From contig NZ_PNCO02000001.1 of NCBI RefSeq assembly GCF_005886105.2, positions 3,176,501-3,240,500 of the forward strand: a stretch of 64,000 nt of DNA. The letters are read 5' to 3'. The stretch comes from Pseudoalteromonas galatheae (GTDB lineage Bacteria > Pseudomonadota > Gammaproteobacteria > Enterobacterales > Alteromonadaceae). Of this stretch, positions 51,167-59,873 are shown in pieces (position 1 is the first letter of the stretch; every line of letters begins with the position of its first letter). The position numbers and the translations under genes are program-made. Under the pieces are notes generated by a model. The model had not been told where the DNA came from. It ran no database searches and saw only the letters and a list, made by a program, of their open reading frames with translations.

Positions 51167-51631
51167 TTATTCACCCAAGTGCCGAGCTCGGATGAAATCA
51201 CGAAGGGCAGGGTTATTATCTAACACAAGATAACTTTGAGGTGCTGTAAAGCCAAATCGCTCTCGTAGGTCTGCCAGTGGAATTCCTTCAAAACTATCAT
51301 ACGATAATATTGGAATCGCAAACCCATTATCTCGAGTGCCTAAATATTCCATCATGCCTTTATATGAACCGGGGCTTTGACTTTCAGCTAAATCAGCTAT
51401 CTCCTTCGGAGAGCTTATTAGTGGAACATCAAAATCGATAAAGCCCACAATTTCTTTTCTAGGAGAGCTAAGATAAATATATGCTTGAACAGCATCCTTA
51501 CGGAATAAACGACGATATTCAAACTTTTTTTCTCCGCTAAGAACTAGTTGCCAATATTGAGGCTGAAGACTCAAAAGGAGTAGAGGTTTTTGGTATTTTT
51601 CGTCATTTACAAAAAGACTTTCTTGGGACAT
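51167..51631 (-). CDS. ASCH domain protein
   Basis: 154 residues. The ASCH signature LLSLQPQYWQLVLSGEKKFEYRR is near the N-terminus, followed by AYIYLSSPRKEIVGFIDFD. ASCH domains have an RNA-binding PUA-like fold; one characterised member, YqfB, is an N4-acetylcytidine amidohydrolase. The function here is unknown. The gene lies 19 bases after the aminoacyl-tRNA-synthetase-like gene and is presumably cotranscribed, so it may bind RNA or a nucleoside-like substrate linked to that enzyme. Confidence 0.8.
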   Translation of the reverse strand: MSQESLFVNDEKYQKPLLLLSLQPQYWQLVLSGEKKFEYRRLFRKDAVQAYIYLSSPRKEIVGFIDFDVPLISSPKEIADLAESQSPGSYKGMMEYLGTRDNGFAIPILSYDSFEGIPLADLRERFGFTAPQSYLVLDNNPALRDFIRARHLGE

Positions 51632-51650
51632 ATTTTATATTCCTTCTTTG

Positions 51651-52751
51651 TTATTTCTGGAGCATAAGCTGAAAATAGTCGATTGAGTAGTTTCTAAAAA
51701 GCTTCTTAGGCTCCTCTGGCCAACTACGTACTTCTTCCCAGAGCTGGAGAAAACCTGATTTACCATAAAATTCTATGAACTTTTCAAAATTAATGAGACC
51801 CTCTGGTAGGTATTCATATGCATGCGCTTTTACATAGAGTGACTTAGAAAACTTAGCCCCTGACCAGTCGGTTATAATCGGAGAAAAAAAGCGGAAGGGT
51901 AAGCTTTCATAAGGGTATCCCAGCCTAGTTATTCCATTACAAAATACTTGCATATTCCAAACCCCAGCCCAGTCTCCTCCATCGCACATAACCATGAGCT
52001 CATTACTGTGCTGCCCTTCTTCAATTAACGTTGCTCCTTTAGCTACATCTCTTAAGGGAGTATTCGTATCTATAAAATCGCTACTTTTTTCACTAAGGAT
52101 TATTTGATGTTCACCGTGTTTAAAGCATCTGCTACTTAGCACGGCATGATCCTCATCGAAGGATAATATCCTTGTCGTCTTGGATGATTTATCCACCCAC
52201 CTACATTTTGGACACGGAAAACGAAAGCGGATTACTTTGTCTGTAGGTGAAAGAAAAGAAGAGAATTGCTCTTTATTCTGAAGGATTTTAAGAAGGTTTC
52301 TACGAAAAGCGGGCTTTTTTTGAAAGTCGTCGTAAGAGCAAATTTTATAAGGAATATCTGTTAGTTGTGATAAAAAATCAAAAACCCAGCGGAAAGACTT
52401 CATGTACTCATTTGCTAGTGATATACCCCTGTCCCCCATGGTATCTCCGAGGCTCTTTTGATATTCGATACCATCTGCTGTTTGCTTTTCACCTGGAGCA
52501 TTCTCTAACTGATCAAAGGTAAGTCGTACAGGCAAGTTGAAGTAACTTCTTAGATACTCACCTATAGCAAAAGCGGTCATTAACGTCGTTACTGTTCCAA
52601 GGTGGGGGTTGCTATTTGGCTGTGCAGAAGTATTTATATGTATACCTTGTTTTTCTGCGATATGTGGTTCTAAAAGTTTTCCGACTGTATCAGTTATATG
52701 CACAATCCCTACCGGAGGGTAAAAAATATTTTCATGGGTATTAAGTGTCAT
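51651..52751 (-). CDS. Class I aminoacyl-tRNA-synthetase-like protein without anticodon-binding domain
   Basis: 366 residues with the class I catalytic fold: the HIGH-type motif is PNSNPHLGT (His50-Leu-Gly-Thr) and the KMSKS-type motif is AKFSKS (299-304). Between them lies a zinc-knuckle-like insert (CPKC ... CFKHGEH) and GGDWAGVWNMQVFCNGITRLGYPYE, a layout that recalls class I lysyl-tRNA synthetase. Only 62 residues follow KMSKS, far too few for an anticodon-binding domain. It probably activates an amino acid for another acceptor or uses aminoacyl chemistry in a pathway. It abuts the upstream methyltransferase gene by one base. Confidence 0.75.
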   Translation of the reverse strand: MTLNTHENIFYPPVGIVHITDTVGKLLEPHIAEKQGIHINTSAQPNSNPHLGTVTTLMTAFAIGEYLRSYFNLPVRLTFDQLENAPGEKQTADGIEYQKSLGDTMGDRGISLANEYMKSFRWVFDFLSQLTDIPYKICSYDDFQKKPAFRRNLLKILQNKEQFSSFLSPTDKVIRFRFPCPKCRWVDKSSKTTRILSFDEDHAVLSSRCFKHGEHQIILSEKSSDFIDTNTPLRDVAKGATLIEEGQHSNELMVMCDGGDWAGVWNMQVFCNGITRLGYPYESLPFRFFSPIITDWSGAKFSKSLYVKAHAYEYLPEGLINFEKFIEFYGKSGFLQLWEEVRSWPEEPKKLFRNYSIDYFQLMLQK

Positions 52752-52752
52752 A

Positions 52753-53484
52753 CTAAATCCTTTTTTTATTTAAAACCCAAACAATGACGGCATCATAGTA
52801 AGGATCTCCCTTTACAGGAATCATTTCTGCATGCAATAGTTCCATATCGTGTATTTCTGCAGCAGAGACTATCAACTCTGTGCAGAGATAGGAATTTTTT
52901 CCACCATATAGAGAAACATAATGATTGCTACGCACCCAATTTGCTCCGATGAATCTACCTCCTGGAGTAATCGCTGGCTTAACATATCCAACACAATCAA
53001 TAAATGCTTCTGCAGATGGTGAAATACCGAAACACCCAAACTCTGTAACCAAATCAAAAGATTCAGAGAGCGCATGACCATGCCAAGGTCGTAGCGCATC
53101 TATTTCATAGTAACTACTAAATTTTTTACGCATATCAGCAAGGTGATCTACATTTCTTGAACAGATTTCAAGTACATCTTTATAACATTTAGGAATCTTT
53201 CTACTGCATACGAAATTCCGAAGAATAAGTAACATTTCTGGATGCTTATCAGAACAAGTAATACTAGTTATTCCCGATAGTGGAATTGACCAAAGTAGTG
53301 TGGAAGGTCCAGAACCTAGATCTAACCATGATCCTTTAGTTCCATAACACTCAAGTATTTTGAGTAGCTCTTCGACGCCTTGTCCGTAGATAAAAGGTCC
53401 TTGATAGTATTCTAAGAAATATTGTTTAGCCCTAGAGTATTGAGCAGGATCTAACTTGATATCATCAAATGAATCTATTTTCAT
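52753..53484 (-). CDS. SAM-dependent methyltransferase of the NNMT/PNMT-like type
   Basis: 243 residues. Motif I is WLDLGSGPSTLLW (54-61 core), preceded by YFLEYYQG and followed by SDKHPEMLLILRNF. The LDxGSGPS form and the upstream YY segment recall the NNMT/PNMT/TEMT methyltransferases, which methylate amines or thioethers; this hints at an N-methylation but is not proof. It overlaps the preceding methyltransferase gene by four bases and is followed after one base by the synthetase-like gene, so the three are translationally coupled. Confidence 0.8.
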   Translation of the reverse strand: MKIDSFDDIKLDPAQYSRAKQYFLEYYQGPFIYGQGVEELLKILECYGTKGSWLDLGSGPSTLLWSIPLSGITSITCSDKHPEMLLILRNFVCSRKIPKCYKDVLEICSRNVDHLADMRKKFSSYYEIDALRPWHGHALSESFDLVTEFGCFGISPSAEAFIDCVGYVKPAITPGGRFIGANWVRSNHYVSLYGGKNSYLCTELIVSAAEIHDMELLHAEMIPVKGDPYYDAVIVWVLNKKRI

Positions 53485-54263
53485 TTTTCATGGCCCACCA
53501 GATAAATGCAACGTGTGCTATCATGCCTAAAGCTCCCGCGATCATAATCGCAAAAACGTTCTTTGATTTCTAAACCTGTAGAAGTAATTAATATATCTAA
53601 AGCCGAGTATGTATAACGTCGAAGTACCAGCTTTGATTTATATTCTTGTAAATCCGTTTCATTTGTTTTCACTTGATATGAAAAATCAAAGTGCACTAAG
53701 TCAGCTATGTGCTTTTGTCGTGTTCTTCGAAAAAGAAAAGATTCATGGTCTAAGGCTCGAACAATATCTGTTTTCCATTTACCATCAGGAAGCTCGGGAT
53801 CGTAACACATAGGTGTATTCTGCAAGCTTAAAGAAGTCGATTCCAATAATGATACATCAATCATCAGCCGTCCAGATGAGCTCAGATGTTGTTGCATACA
53901 ATCTAAAACGGCCTTGACTTCATCATCTTTTGAAAACATGAGAAATGCATCATGAGAGATAATGATAAGATCAAATTTCATACCTAAATCTAAGTCCCTC
54001 ATATCTGCAACAACAGCCCTCACTCGAGGGATTTTTTTTCTTTGTATTAATTTCTTAGAGAGTATTTCTATCATTGCAGGTTCTAGATCTGCGAAAACGA
54101 TTTCCCGGCCAGTTTCCGCAAGCCATAGATTTCTTCCTGTTCCAGAAGGGATATCAAGGATAGTTCGCACATTTGGAGTTACCAAAGAAGCAATGAAGTC
54201 CTTATCTTTGTTAAAGGAATATTCAATGTCATAGTGGCGCGCACGCATTCCATAATCAATCAT
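53481..54263 (-). CDS. SAM-dependent class I methyltransferase
   Basis: About 260 residues from the ATG at 54263 (MIDYGMRARHYDIEYSF); the frame is open to 54299 without a better start. Motif I is ILDIPSGTGRNLWLAE, the acidic residue after strand 2 is in VFADLEPAMIEILSKK, and DLIIISHDAFLMF is motif IV. The substrate cannot be read from the sequence. It is the second gene of the cargo block, 74 bases after the alanine-dehydrogenase-like gene, and overlaps the NNMT-like gene by four bases. Confidence 0.85.
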   Translation of the reverse strand: MIDYGMRARHYDIEYSFNKDKDFIASLVTPNVRTILDIPSGTGRNLWLAETGREIVFADLEPAMIEILSKKLIQRKKIPRVRAVVADMRDLDLGMKFDLIIISHDAFLMFSKDDEVKAVLDCMQQHLSSSGRLMIDVSLLESTSLSLQNTPMCYDPELPDGKWKTDIVRALDHESFLFRRTRQKHIADLVHFDFSYQVKTNETDLQEYKSKLVLRRYTYSALDILITSTGLEIKERFCDYDRGSFRHDSTRCIYLVGHEK

Positions 54264-54337
54264 ATCCACGTCTTCTTTCCATAGTAAGAGAACAATCAAG
54301 GCATATATTAAGTTAGTTCAGAGCTAGAAAAAGCACG

Positions 54338-55456
54338 TCAAAAAGAAATCGATTGCTTTCTATAGTGGTCCATATGTTTCTGAATAACAGGGTGAGTAAT
54401 TTTTCCTTGACTAACAATTTTGCCTGTAGAAGAAATAGAGTCGAAAGTGCCTTCATATACCATTTCTGCTAACCGCAGCAAATACGGTAATGCGTTGGCG
54501 CTATATGCTTCCGTTGTTGTTATAGGAAACTGTGCAGGTAGTTTATCAATTTTACAATGTAGAACACCATATTTCTCATAAACAGGATCTTCAAAACTTG
54601 TCTCTTGATCAAAGCTCGGCATGTACCCGGAACCATAACCACAGGTCACATCAACAATCATAGAGCCTTTTGGCATTAATTTCACAAGATCATCATGAAC
54701 GATTGGTTTGGTATCGTAAGTAGATATTAGAATTGCTCCAATAAGTAAATCGGTGTCAGATAACTCGCGTTGTAAAACTTGCTCTGAGCATATTGCGGTT
54801 CGGATATTTCCACCTAAGTTTAATTCAAAACGTTTCAACCCTTCGCCGCTTCGTCCAAGAACCACTACTTCCGCCCCCATAGCTAGAGCAAGTCTTGCTG
54901 AGGCACTCCCCACGTTACCATAACCAATAATTGTAACTTTCGCTTTAGAGGCCCCCTTAGTTTCAGTTAAAAGAACTCCCGAGCCTCCGAGGTGGCGCTG
55001 AAGGTGGTATGCTCCATATAGTACAGCCATTTTTCCAGCAATTTCACCTCCTGGGATGGCTAAGGGGAAATCCCCATTCTCTTTTTGGAAGAATTCGTAG
55101 GAATACGCAGTAACCCCACTTCGTACTAGTGCTGTAACTAAGCCGGGATCACCTTCGGCATGAAAAATTGCACATAGGTGCATGTCTGGACGGAGCCATT
55201 TCCATTCATCAGGTAGAGGGGGTTTGTACTTTAGAACAAAGTTACTACTCCATGCTTGCTTTTGAGAAACTATCTGTGCGCCGACATCTGAGTAGCTTGT
55301 ATCATCGTGACCGGCTTTAATTCCGGCTCCCTGTTCAACCAAAACAGTAAATCCTTTACGGAAAAATTGCTCTACTTCTTTTGGTGTAAGTATAACTCGA
55401 CACTCACCTTTTGCTCTTTCTTTTATTACCGAAACTATTTTTTTATTCACTGTCAC
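54338..55456 (-). CDS. Alanine-dehydrogenase-like enzyme (AlaDH/PNT family)
   Basis: 372 residues, starting at a GTG behind AGGGATGAA. The AlaDH/PNT N-domain (CRVILTPKEVEQFFRKGFTVLVEQGAG; Arg20, Lys76 or Lys78, His99) is followed by the NAD-binding IIGYGNVGSASARLA (about 176-190). At the position of the catalytic Asp of alanine dehydrogenase (VDVAxDQGG) this protein has Gly273 (VDVTCGYGSG), so the reaction may differ. Relatives include N5-(carboxyethyl)ornithine synthase as well as alanine dehydrogenase. First gene of the cargo block, so it may supply an amino acid or reductive-amination product. Confidence 0.75.
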   Translation of the reverse strand: MTVNKKIVSVIKERAKGECRVILTPKEVEQFFRKGFTVLVEQGAGIKAGHDDTSYSDVGAQIVSQKQAWSSNFVLKYKPPLPDEWKWLRPDMHLCAIFHAEGDPGLVTALVRSGVTAYSYEFFQKENGDFPLAIPGGEIAGKMAVLYGAYHLQRHLGGSGVLLTETKGASKAKVTIIGYGNVGSASARLALAMGAEVVVLGRSGEGLKRFELNLGGNIRTAICSEQVLQRELSDTDLLIGAILISTYDTKPIVHDDLVKLMPKGSMIVDVTCGYGSGYMPSFDQETSFEDPVYEKYGVLHCKIDKLPAQFPITTTEAYSANALPYLLRLAEMVYEGTFDSISSTGKIVSQGKITHPVIQKHMDHYRKQSISF

Positions 55457-56057
55457 TTCATCCCTGTACTTTACTTAGTCAAAAACATCAACTTTAAGTA
55501 AGCTAACATAAATAATTGAGAAGTGGAAAGAGCAATAGGCAAAATCATATATTGAATTAGGCGTTGAGTATCGAATCGCGCGCTGGCAAAAATTGAGGCC
55601 TTTCGTAGAGGTAATATTAACCGATTCGGTACGAATTCGTTGAGAATGGAGTGAGAAACGCCAGATATCAAATTTGAGATTCCATTTTCACCGCTTGATG
55701 ACTTTGAATTGATTGATAAATGACCGTCTGGCTGTTTAATGAAGGAGTCGCTGCCGACCCTCTCGTTCATGAGAAGTTTTAGGTGGAGTTGAGCCCAATC
55801 AGATTTAATTTAAATAGCGACATCTTGGATATAGTCATTCAGACAACGCTAACTGATGAATAGCAAATTCGTTTCGTGATGAAGGGATAATTATCAATTT
55901 TCACTATTGTTCATTAGAAGTATCTGATCTACAAGCTCCATGAATGTAGCTTTCGCATCATCATAGCCATGGAGCACTGTGCCACTACACTGATGCTTGC
56001 AAATTCATTTGGGTGATTTGTATATATGGGCTAAGCTCTGAGTGTCGCTGACCAATT
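55457..56057. other. Region between the cargo block and tniQ, probable promoters
   Basis: About 600 bases between divergent units; it should contain the promoter of the cargo block and that of the tniQ pair. A leftward 99-codon frame (55471-55770) starts with ATG but has no ribosome binding site and no recognisable family, so I do not call it. No terminal repeats of the transposon were recognised here. Confidence 0.45.
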
Positions 56058-56069
56058 ATGGAGGTTGTA

Positions 56070-57614
56070 GTGAGACTTCTCTCGGCGTTGTCGAACGAAA
56101 CTCTCTATGGTCGCTTGATGCGCAGTTTAACTGTTTCTGGTATGAAGACCGAACGATTTCTTGATGCATTGCTTGGTAGCTCAAGAGCGAGCATCCACCC
56201 ATATTTGACGTCCAACCTGAACGAAATAGCCAATGCCTGTGGCGAGCAGCCGCATATACTTTTGCGGGACCAAACCTTGTTTCCTTTATTCAGCTTTTAT
56301 TTGCCATCTTGCCGCCAAGCGATAGATGATGATGCGTTATCTGCTGTTTCCGCATGGCGAGCATGTCAGTTAGCGAATTTCAGAGAACATGAAACGCTGA
56401 CGCTAAAGTATTGCCCGATCTGTGCCCGTGAAGATATGCGAAATTACGGACTGACATATTGGCATTTAAACCATCAAACTCCAGGTATAGAAGCTTGTCA
56501 TTTGCATTGTGTATGGTTGATACATGTACCGTTACCGGCTCGGCCGCATATAGCGCACGGTATATGTCCATCTTTAGAGACAAGGGTGAGAGAGTGCTCT
56601 GAAATAGCATATCAGCTTTCAATCTTCGCTGCTGTTAAGTTGGAAGCAATACGAAATGGGGACACTGAACCTTCAGACTATCATCAAAGTTTAAAGAAAA
56701 ATGGCTACATTACTTCAAATGGACATGTGCGTAGAAAAGCCCTTGTTGCTGAGCTTTTTAAACTTGCGAGTCAGCTCGAATATCCGGACTTTGGATTGCT
56801 TCCTAAAGCTGAGGACGATTTTAAATATCTGTCGTCATTGGTTAAGGAAAGTACCAGTCAGCATCCATTTAAGCACTTGCTACTTGGCTTTTTTATTGAG
56901 CATGCCAAAACCAAAGATGTGGAAATTCATCCAGATAATGGGCGGAATTTAGTTTTCAGTATAGATTTAACCGAACGGTGTAAAAAGCTACTGCTTCAGG
57001 GGTTGTCTATGGCTGAAGTTAGCCGTAGAACAGGAAAAAGCAGATGTTATCTTAAATGTTTGGCACTGAAAGAAAATATTCCTTTGAACCTTAAGCCCCG
57101 AGTTTTGAATGAAAAGATGCGTTTTTGCATCATCAATTTAGCCAGAAAAGGTTTTCATCGACGTGAAATCGCTAAAAGGTTTGGGATCTCTTGTGGCAGT
57201 GTAGAGATGTTGATTTCCACTCAAACGGGCTTGGTAAGCCATCGTAAAAAGTGTAAGTTTGAATCAAGGCGTCGGCGATACAAACACCAATTGTTACTTT
57301 ATATTGAGTTACATCCGCAGGCTAATCGCCAGCAGTGCAAGGAAAAATGTAATGCGGCCTTTTTCTGGCTTCTTAACCATGAACCGACTTGGCTGGAAGA
57401 AGTATTGCCAGCCGCAACGCCGCCTATTCGGCATGACAGGGTTGACTGGTGTGAGCGGGACAAAGTGCTAGCAAGCCAAGCTGAGCGATTGCTTGCTATA
57501 CACGGTGCGGATATTTCGTTGGCAAAGTTGGACCGTTTGCTAGGTGGGCATGGTTGGCTTTTAAGATACTCAAAAAAAATCCCTCTTACTATGAATCTGA
57601 TTAGGAAGTTTTAA
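56070..57614 (+). CDS. tnsD: TnsD/TniQ-family target-selection protein
   Basis: Sequence-specific DNA-binding protein that recruits TnsC to the attachment site. The start GTG at 56070 (RLLSALSNETLYGRLMRSL) is preferred to the ATG at 56058, because GGAGG at 56060-56064 is then well placed. The TniQ domain has the zinc-finger pattern LKYCPICAREDMRNYGLTYWHLNHQ...CHLH; further helix-turn-helix segments (GLSMAEVSRRTGKSRCYLK and GFHRREIAKRFGISCGSVE) lie in the second half. The length of 514 residues is close to Tn7 TnsD (about 508). It is the best candidate to recognise the 3' end of yhiN. Confidence 0.9.
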   Translation: MRLLSALSNETLYGRLMRSLTVSGMKTERFLDALLGSSRASIHPYLTSNLNEIANACGEQPHILLRDQTLFPLFSFYLPSCRQAIDDDALSAVSAWRACQLANFREHETLTLKYCPICAREDMRNYGLTYWHLNHQTPGIEACHLHCVWLIHVPLPARPHIAHGICPSLETRVRECSEIAYQLSIFAAVKLEAIRNGDTEPSDYHQSLKKNGYITSNGHVRRKALVAELFKLASQLEYPDFGLLPKAEDDFKYLSSLVKESTSQHPFKHLLLGFFIEHAKTKDVEIHPDNGRNLVFSIDLTERCKKLLLQGLSMAEVSRRTGKSRCYLKCLALKENIPLNLKPRVLNEKMRFCIINLARKGFHRREIAKRFGISCGSVEMLISTQTGLVSHRKKCKFESRRRRYKHQLLLYIELHPQANRQQCKEKCNAAFFWLLNHEPTWLEEVLPAATPPIRHDRVDWCERDKVLASQAERLLAIHGADISLAKLDRLLGGHGWLLRYSKKIPLTMNLIRKF

Positions 57615-57619
57615 GCTAA

Positions 57620-58609
57620 ATGTTGTTATTGCCGGGAGAGTCGCTGCATAGCCTTTTTCTAAGGTATTACATGAGAGAGGGTTTACCATCCTCTATACAT
57701 CGTACAATCATAACTCCCGGTGGGCGCTGGCGTAAATTTTCTGATTTGAAAGCCCCCAAATTTTTCGAAGAGTTAAAAGATTCGGTGCGATATGAAATTA
57801 TTAGGGAATCAATTTTAGTGTCAAATTCGATGCTCAGAAAAGATATAGATTGGATTTCATATAATATTGTTTCATCTGGGTATGCAAAAATAAACTTGTC
57901 AGATGTGAATATTTTTCGAAATGGTAAACTTTTCTACTTCTACGATAGAGTTGGCGAGGTTAAGTTTTGCCCTATCTGTATGAGAAACAGTATCAAGCAG
58001 TACGGTGTCGGGTACTTTAAAAAAGAGTGGTTTCGACGGGATAATGGTACTTGCTATGAGCATGGAGAGGAACTTATAGTTCTTCAAAGTAAAAGTTATG
58101 CTACGTCAAGTCATAGTATATATGACGTCATGATGGGGACGTATCCATGTAATAACAGGCCTATTTTTCTTAAAAATATAAAAATGGAAAAAGTACTAAG
58201 TTTATCGGAGCATATCTCTAAGTCTGCACATTGTTTGTGGAATGAGTTGGTTTTATTTTCTAGATACTTCATAGTCGCGACATTCAAACACTATGACCTA
58301 AATAATATTACTCAAAATTTTCGTAGTGCCCTCAGGCTAGTTTTTACCTCCAAGGGGGAATTGAAAGCATTAAATTGGAGGCATGAAGTTCAACTCATGA
58401 AATTTATGATGGAGGAGTTCTCCATTGAATTGATTTCCTTCTTGTATAAACATGCTCTTTTTTCTGAAAAAGAGAAGGTTATGCCTGACGGTTCAAGGAT
58501 ACGTTATCGGATATTAAAGTTTGATAGGGCTAAATGCGATTTTTGTACAGAAAAACGGAAGGAGTGTCTGAGTAGTTCAATTATACCCTTTGTGAAAGTT
58601 ACTGTGTGA
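57620..58609 (+). CDS. Second TniQ-family protein
   Basis: 329 residues beginning LLLPGESLHSLFLRYYMREG, with a TniQ-type zinc pattern VKFCPICMRNSIKQYGVGYFKKEW ... CYEHGEEL and a C-terminal CDFCTEKRKEC. It is shorter than TnsD and lacks the long helix-turn-helix tail. It follows tnsD by 5 bases in the same operon. A second TniQ may direct insertion to a different target or work together with TnsD. It does not look like TnsE. Confidence 0.85.
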   Translation: MLLLPGESLHSLFLRYYMREGLPSSIHRTIITPGGRWRKFSDLKAPKFFEELKDSVRYEIIRESILVSNSMLRKDIDWISYNIVSSGYAKINLSDVNIFRNGKLFYFYDRVGEVKFCPICMRNSIKQYGVGYFKKEWFRRDNGTCYEHGEELIVLQSKSYATSSHSIYDVMMGTYPCNNRPIFLKNIKMEKVLSLSEHISKSAHCLWNELVLFSRYFIVATFKHYDLNNITQNFRSALRLVFTSKGELKALNWRHEVQLMKFMMEEFSIELISFLYKHALFSEKEKVMPDGSRIRYRILKFDRAKCDFCTEKRKECLSSSIIPFVKVTV

Positions 58610-58706
58610 AATTTAAGTTGAAGTAGGTTACGGTGAAGCTGAAGCACACGTAGTAAAAGTTGGAGCGTGGATTAGAACTTTTTGGCAAGTAATAAGGAGA
58701 CACTTT

Positions 58707-59840
58707 GTGGTTAACAGTAGAATAGGTAGAAACGATCTGTGTTGGTGTGGCTCTAATAAAAAGTACAAAAAATGTCACCTTAACCGCGATAAGCAGGAGC
58801 CGATTAAGTATTGGGAAATTAACCAAGCATTTCAAAAAGCAAACTCAAGAAAGGAATGTTTAGTTCCAAAATCGCTAAGTTTACAGTGCTCTGGCAACAT
58901 TATTAAAGCTCATACAGTTCCTAAAACTTCTAGCCTTAGAGCCATATCCCAAGATGGTCATGTTCTTGGCTACAAGATGACATTTGAATCAATGCGAAAG
59001 CATTCAGGTACTCCTACGTTTGAAAAAATAGGTGTCAATCAGGCATCAACATTTAATGGCTTTTGTAAATATCATGATGATGTATTGTTTTCTTCCCTAG
59101 AAAAAGAAAGGTTTGCTGCAACTAAGAAACAGTGCTTTAGCTTATCTTACAGAGCATTCGCAAAGGAGTATTATGCTAAGAGTGCTGTTTTATCCCTCTC
59201 TCCTTTGCGAAACGATGCAGATAAAGGTAAGACTATTCAAGAGCAGATAGATATCCAAATGAATAATTATTTATTTGAGTTGGGAACTAAAGCAGCGATG
59301 GAAGACCTTGAATACCACAAAGCATATTTTGATGCTGCACTAGAAGCTCATGACTACGATAATACAAGAGCGGTGGTGTTTATTCTGGATGAGCCCCCAC
59401 CATTTATGGTTTGCGGAAGTGTTAATCCTGATTATGACTTTAATGGGGCAAAGCTGCAGGAACTCATGGATCTAGATAAACGTTCGGATTGTATCTCTGT
59501 TACTTCTTACTATGACGGTTGTAAAGGAATCGTGGTGCTTTCCTGGCTAGAAAATAGCGATGTGTCTTGCCAGAGTTTAATGCGCTCGCTACTTAGCAAA
59601 AAGAAAGAATTATACTTACCTTTTGTAGTGCAATATATATTTAAGTACTTTGAAAACGTGTTTATTGCACCTAATTGGTGGGAGAAATTGCATACTGATA
59701 GTAAAAATATGTTAACTGCATTAACTAGCGATAATGTTTCGACCCATGACGAGCCAAATTCGGATGGTTTATTAGAAGTTGTTGCAAAGTACGAGCTTCC
59801 CAAGCTTGCAGAAGTGCAACTTGTTGGTTGGTCATTATAA
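58707..59840 (+). CDS. SEC-C zinc-motif protein, probable partner of the Avs-like NTPase
   Basis: 377 residues from a GTG behind AAGGAGA. The N-terminus is a SEC-C zinc motif (GRNDLCWCGSNKKYKKCH). It is followed by CSGNIIKAHTVPKTSSLRAI and, further on, NGFCKYHDDVLFSSLE, a Cys/His-containing arrangement that may bind metal; I do not recognise the fold. The end is 33 bases before the large PD-(D/E)XK-STAND gene, so the two probably form an operon and may work as a defence pair. SEC-C motifs are common in bacterial conflict proteins. Confidence 0.75.
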   Translation: MVNSRIGRNDLCWCGSNKKYKKCHLNRDKQEPIKYWEINQAFQKANSRKECLVPKSLSLQCSGNIIKAHTVPKTSSLRAISQDGHVLGYKMTFESMRKHSGTPTFEKIGVNQASTFNGFCKYHDDVLFSSLEKERFAATKKQCFSLSYRAFAKEYYAKSAVLSLSPLRNDADKGKTIQEQIDIQMNNYLFELGTKAAMEDLEYHKAYFDAALEAHDYDNTRAVVFILDEPPPFMVCGSVNPDYDFNGAKLQELMDLDKRSDCISVTSYYDGCKGIVVLSWLENSDVSCQSLMRSLLSKKKELYLPFVVQYIFKYFENVFIAPNWWEKLHTDSKNMLTALTSDNVSTHDEPNSDGLLEVVAKYELPKLAEVQLVGWSL

Positions 59841-59873
59841 AAACTAAATAATCCCCCTGTGAGAGAGATTAAC

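Noticed and set aside
55471..55770. Leftward 99-codon frame upstream of the AlaDH-like gene
   Set aside because: ATG without ribosome binding site and no recognisable domain. It could be a first gene of the cargo operon, but nothing supports it beyond being open.
57620..58609. Second TniQ-like gene considered as a TnsE homologue
   Set aside because: It has the TniQ zinc pattern (CPIC...CYEH) and the typical PGESLHSLF start; TnsE has neither.
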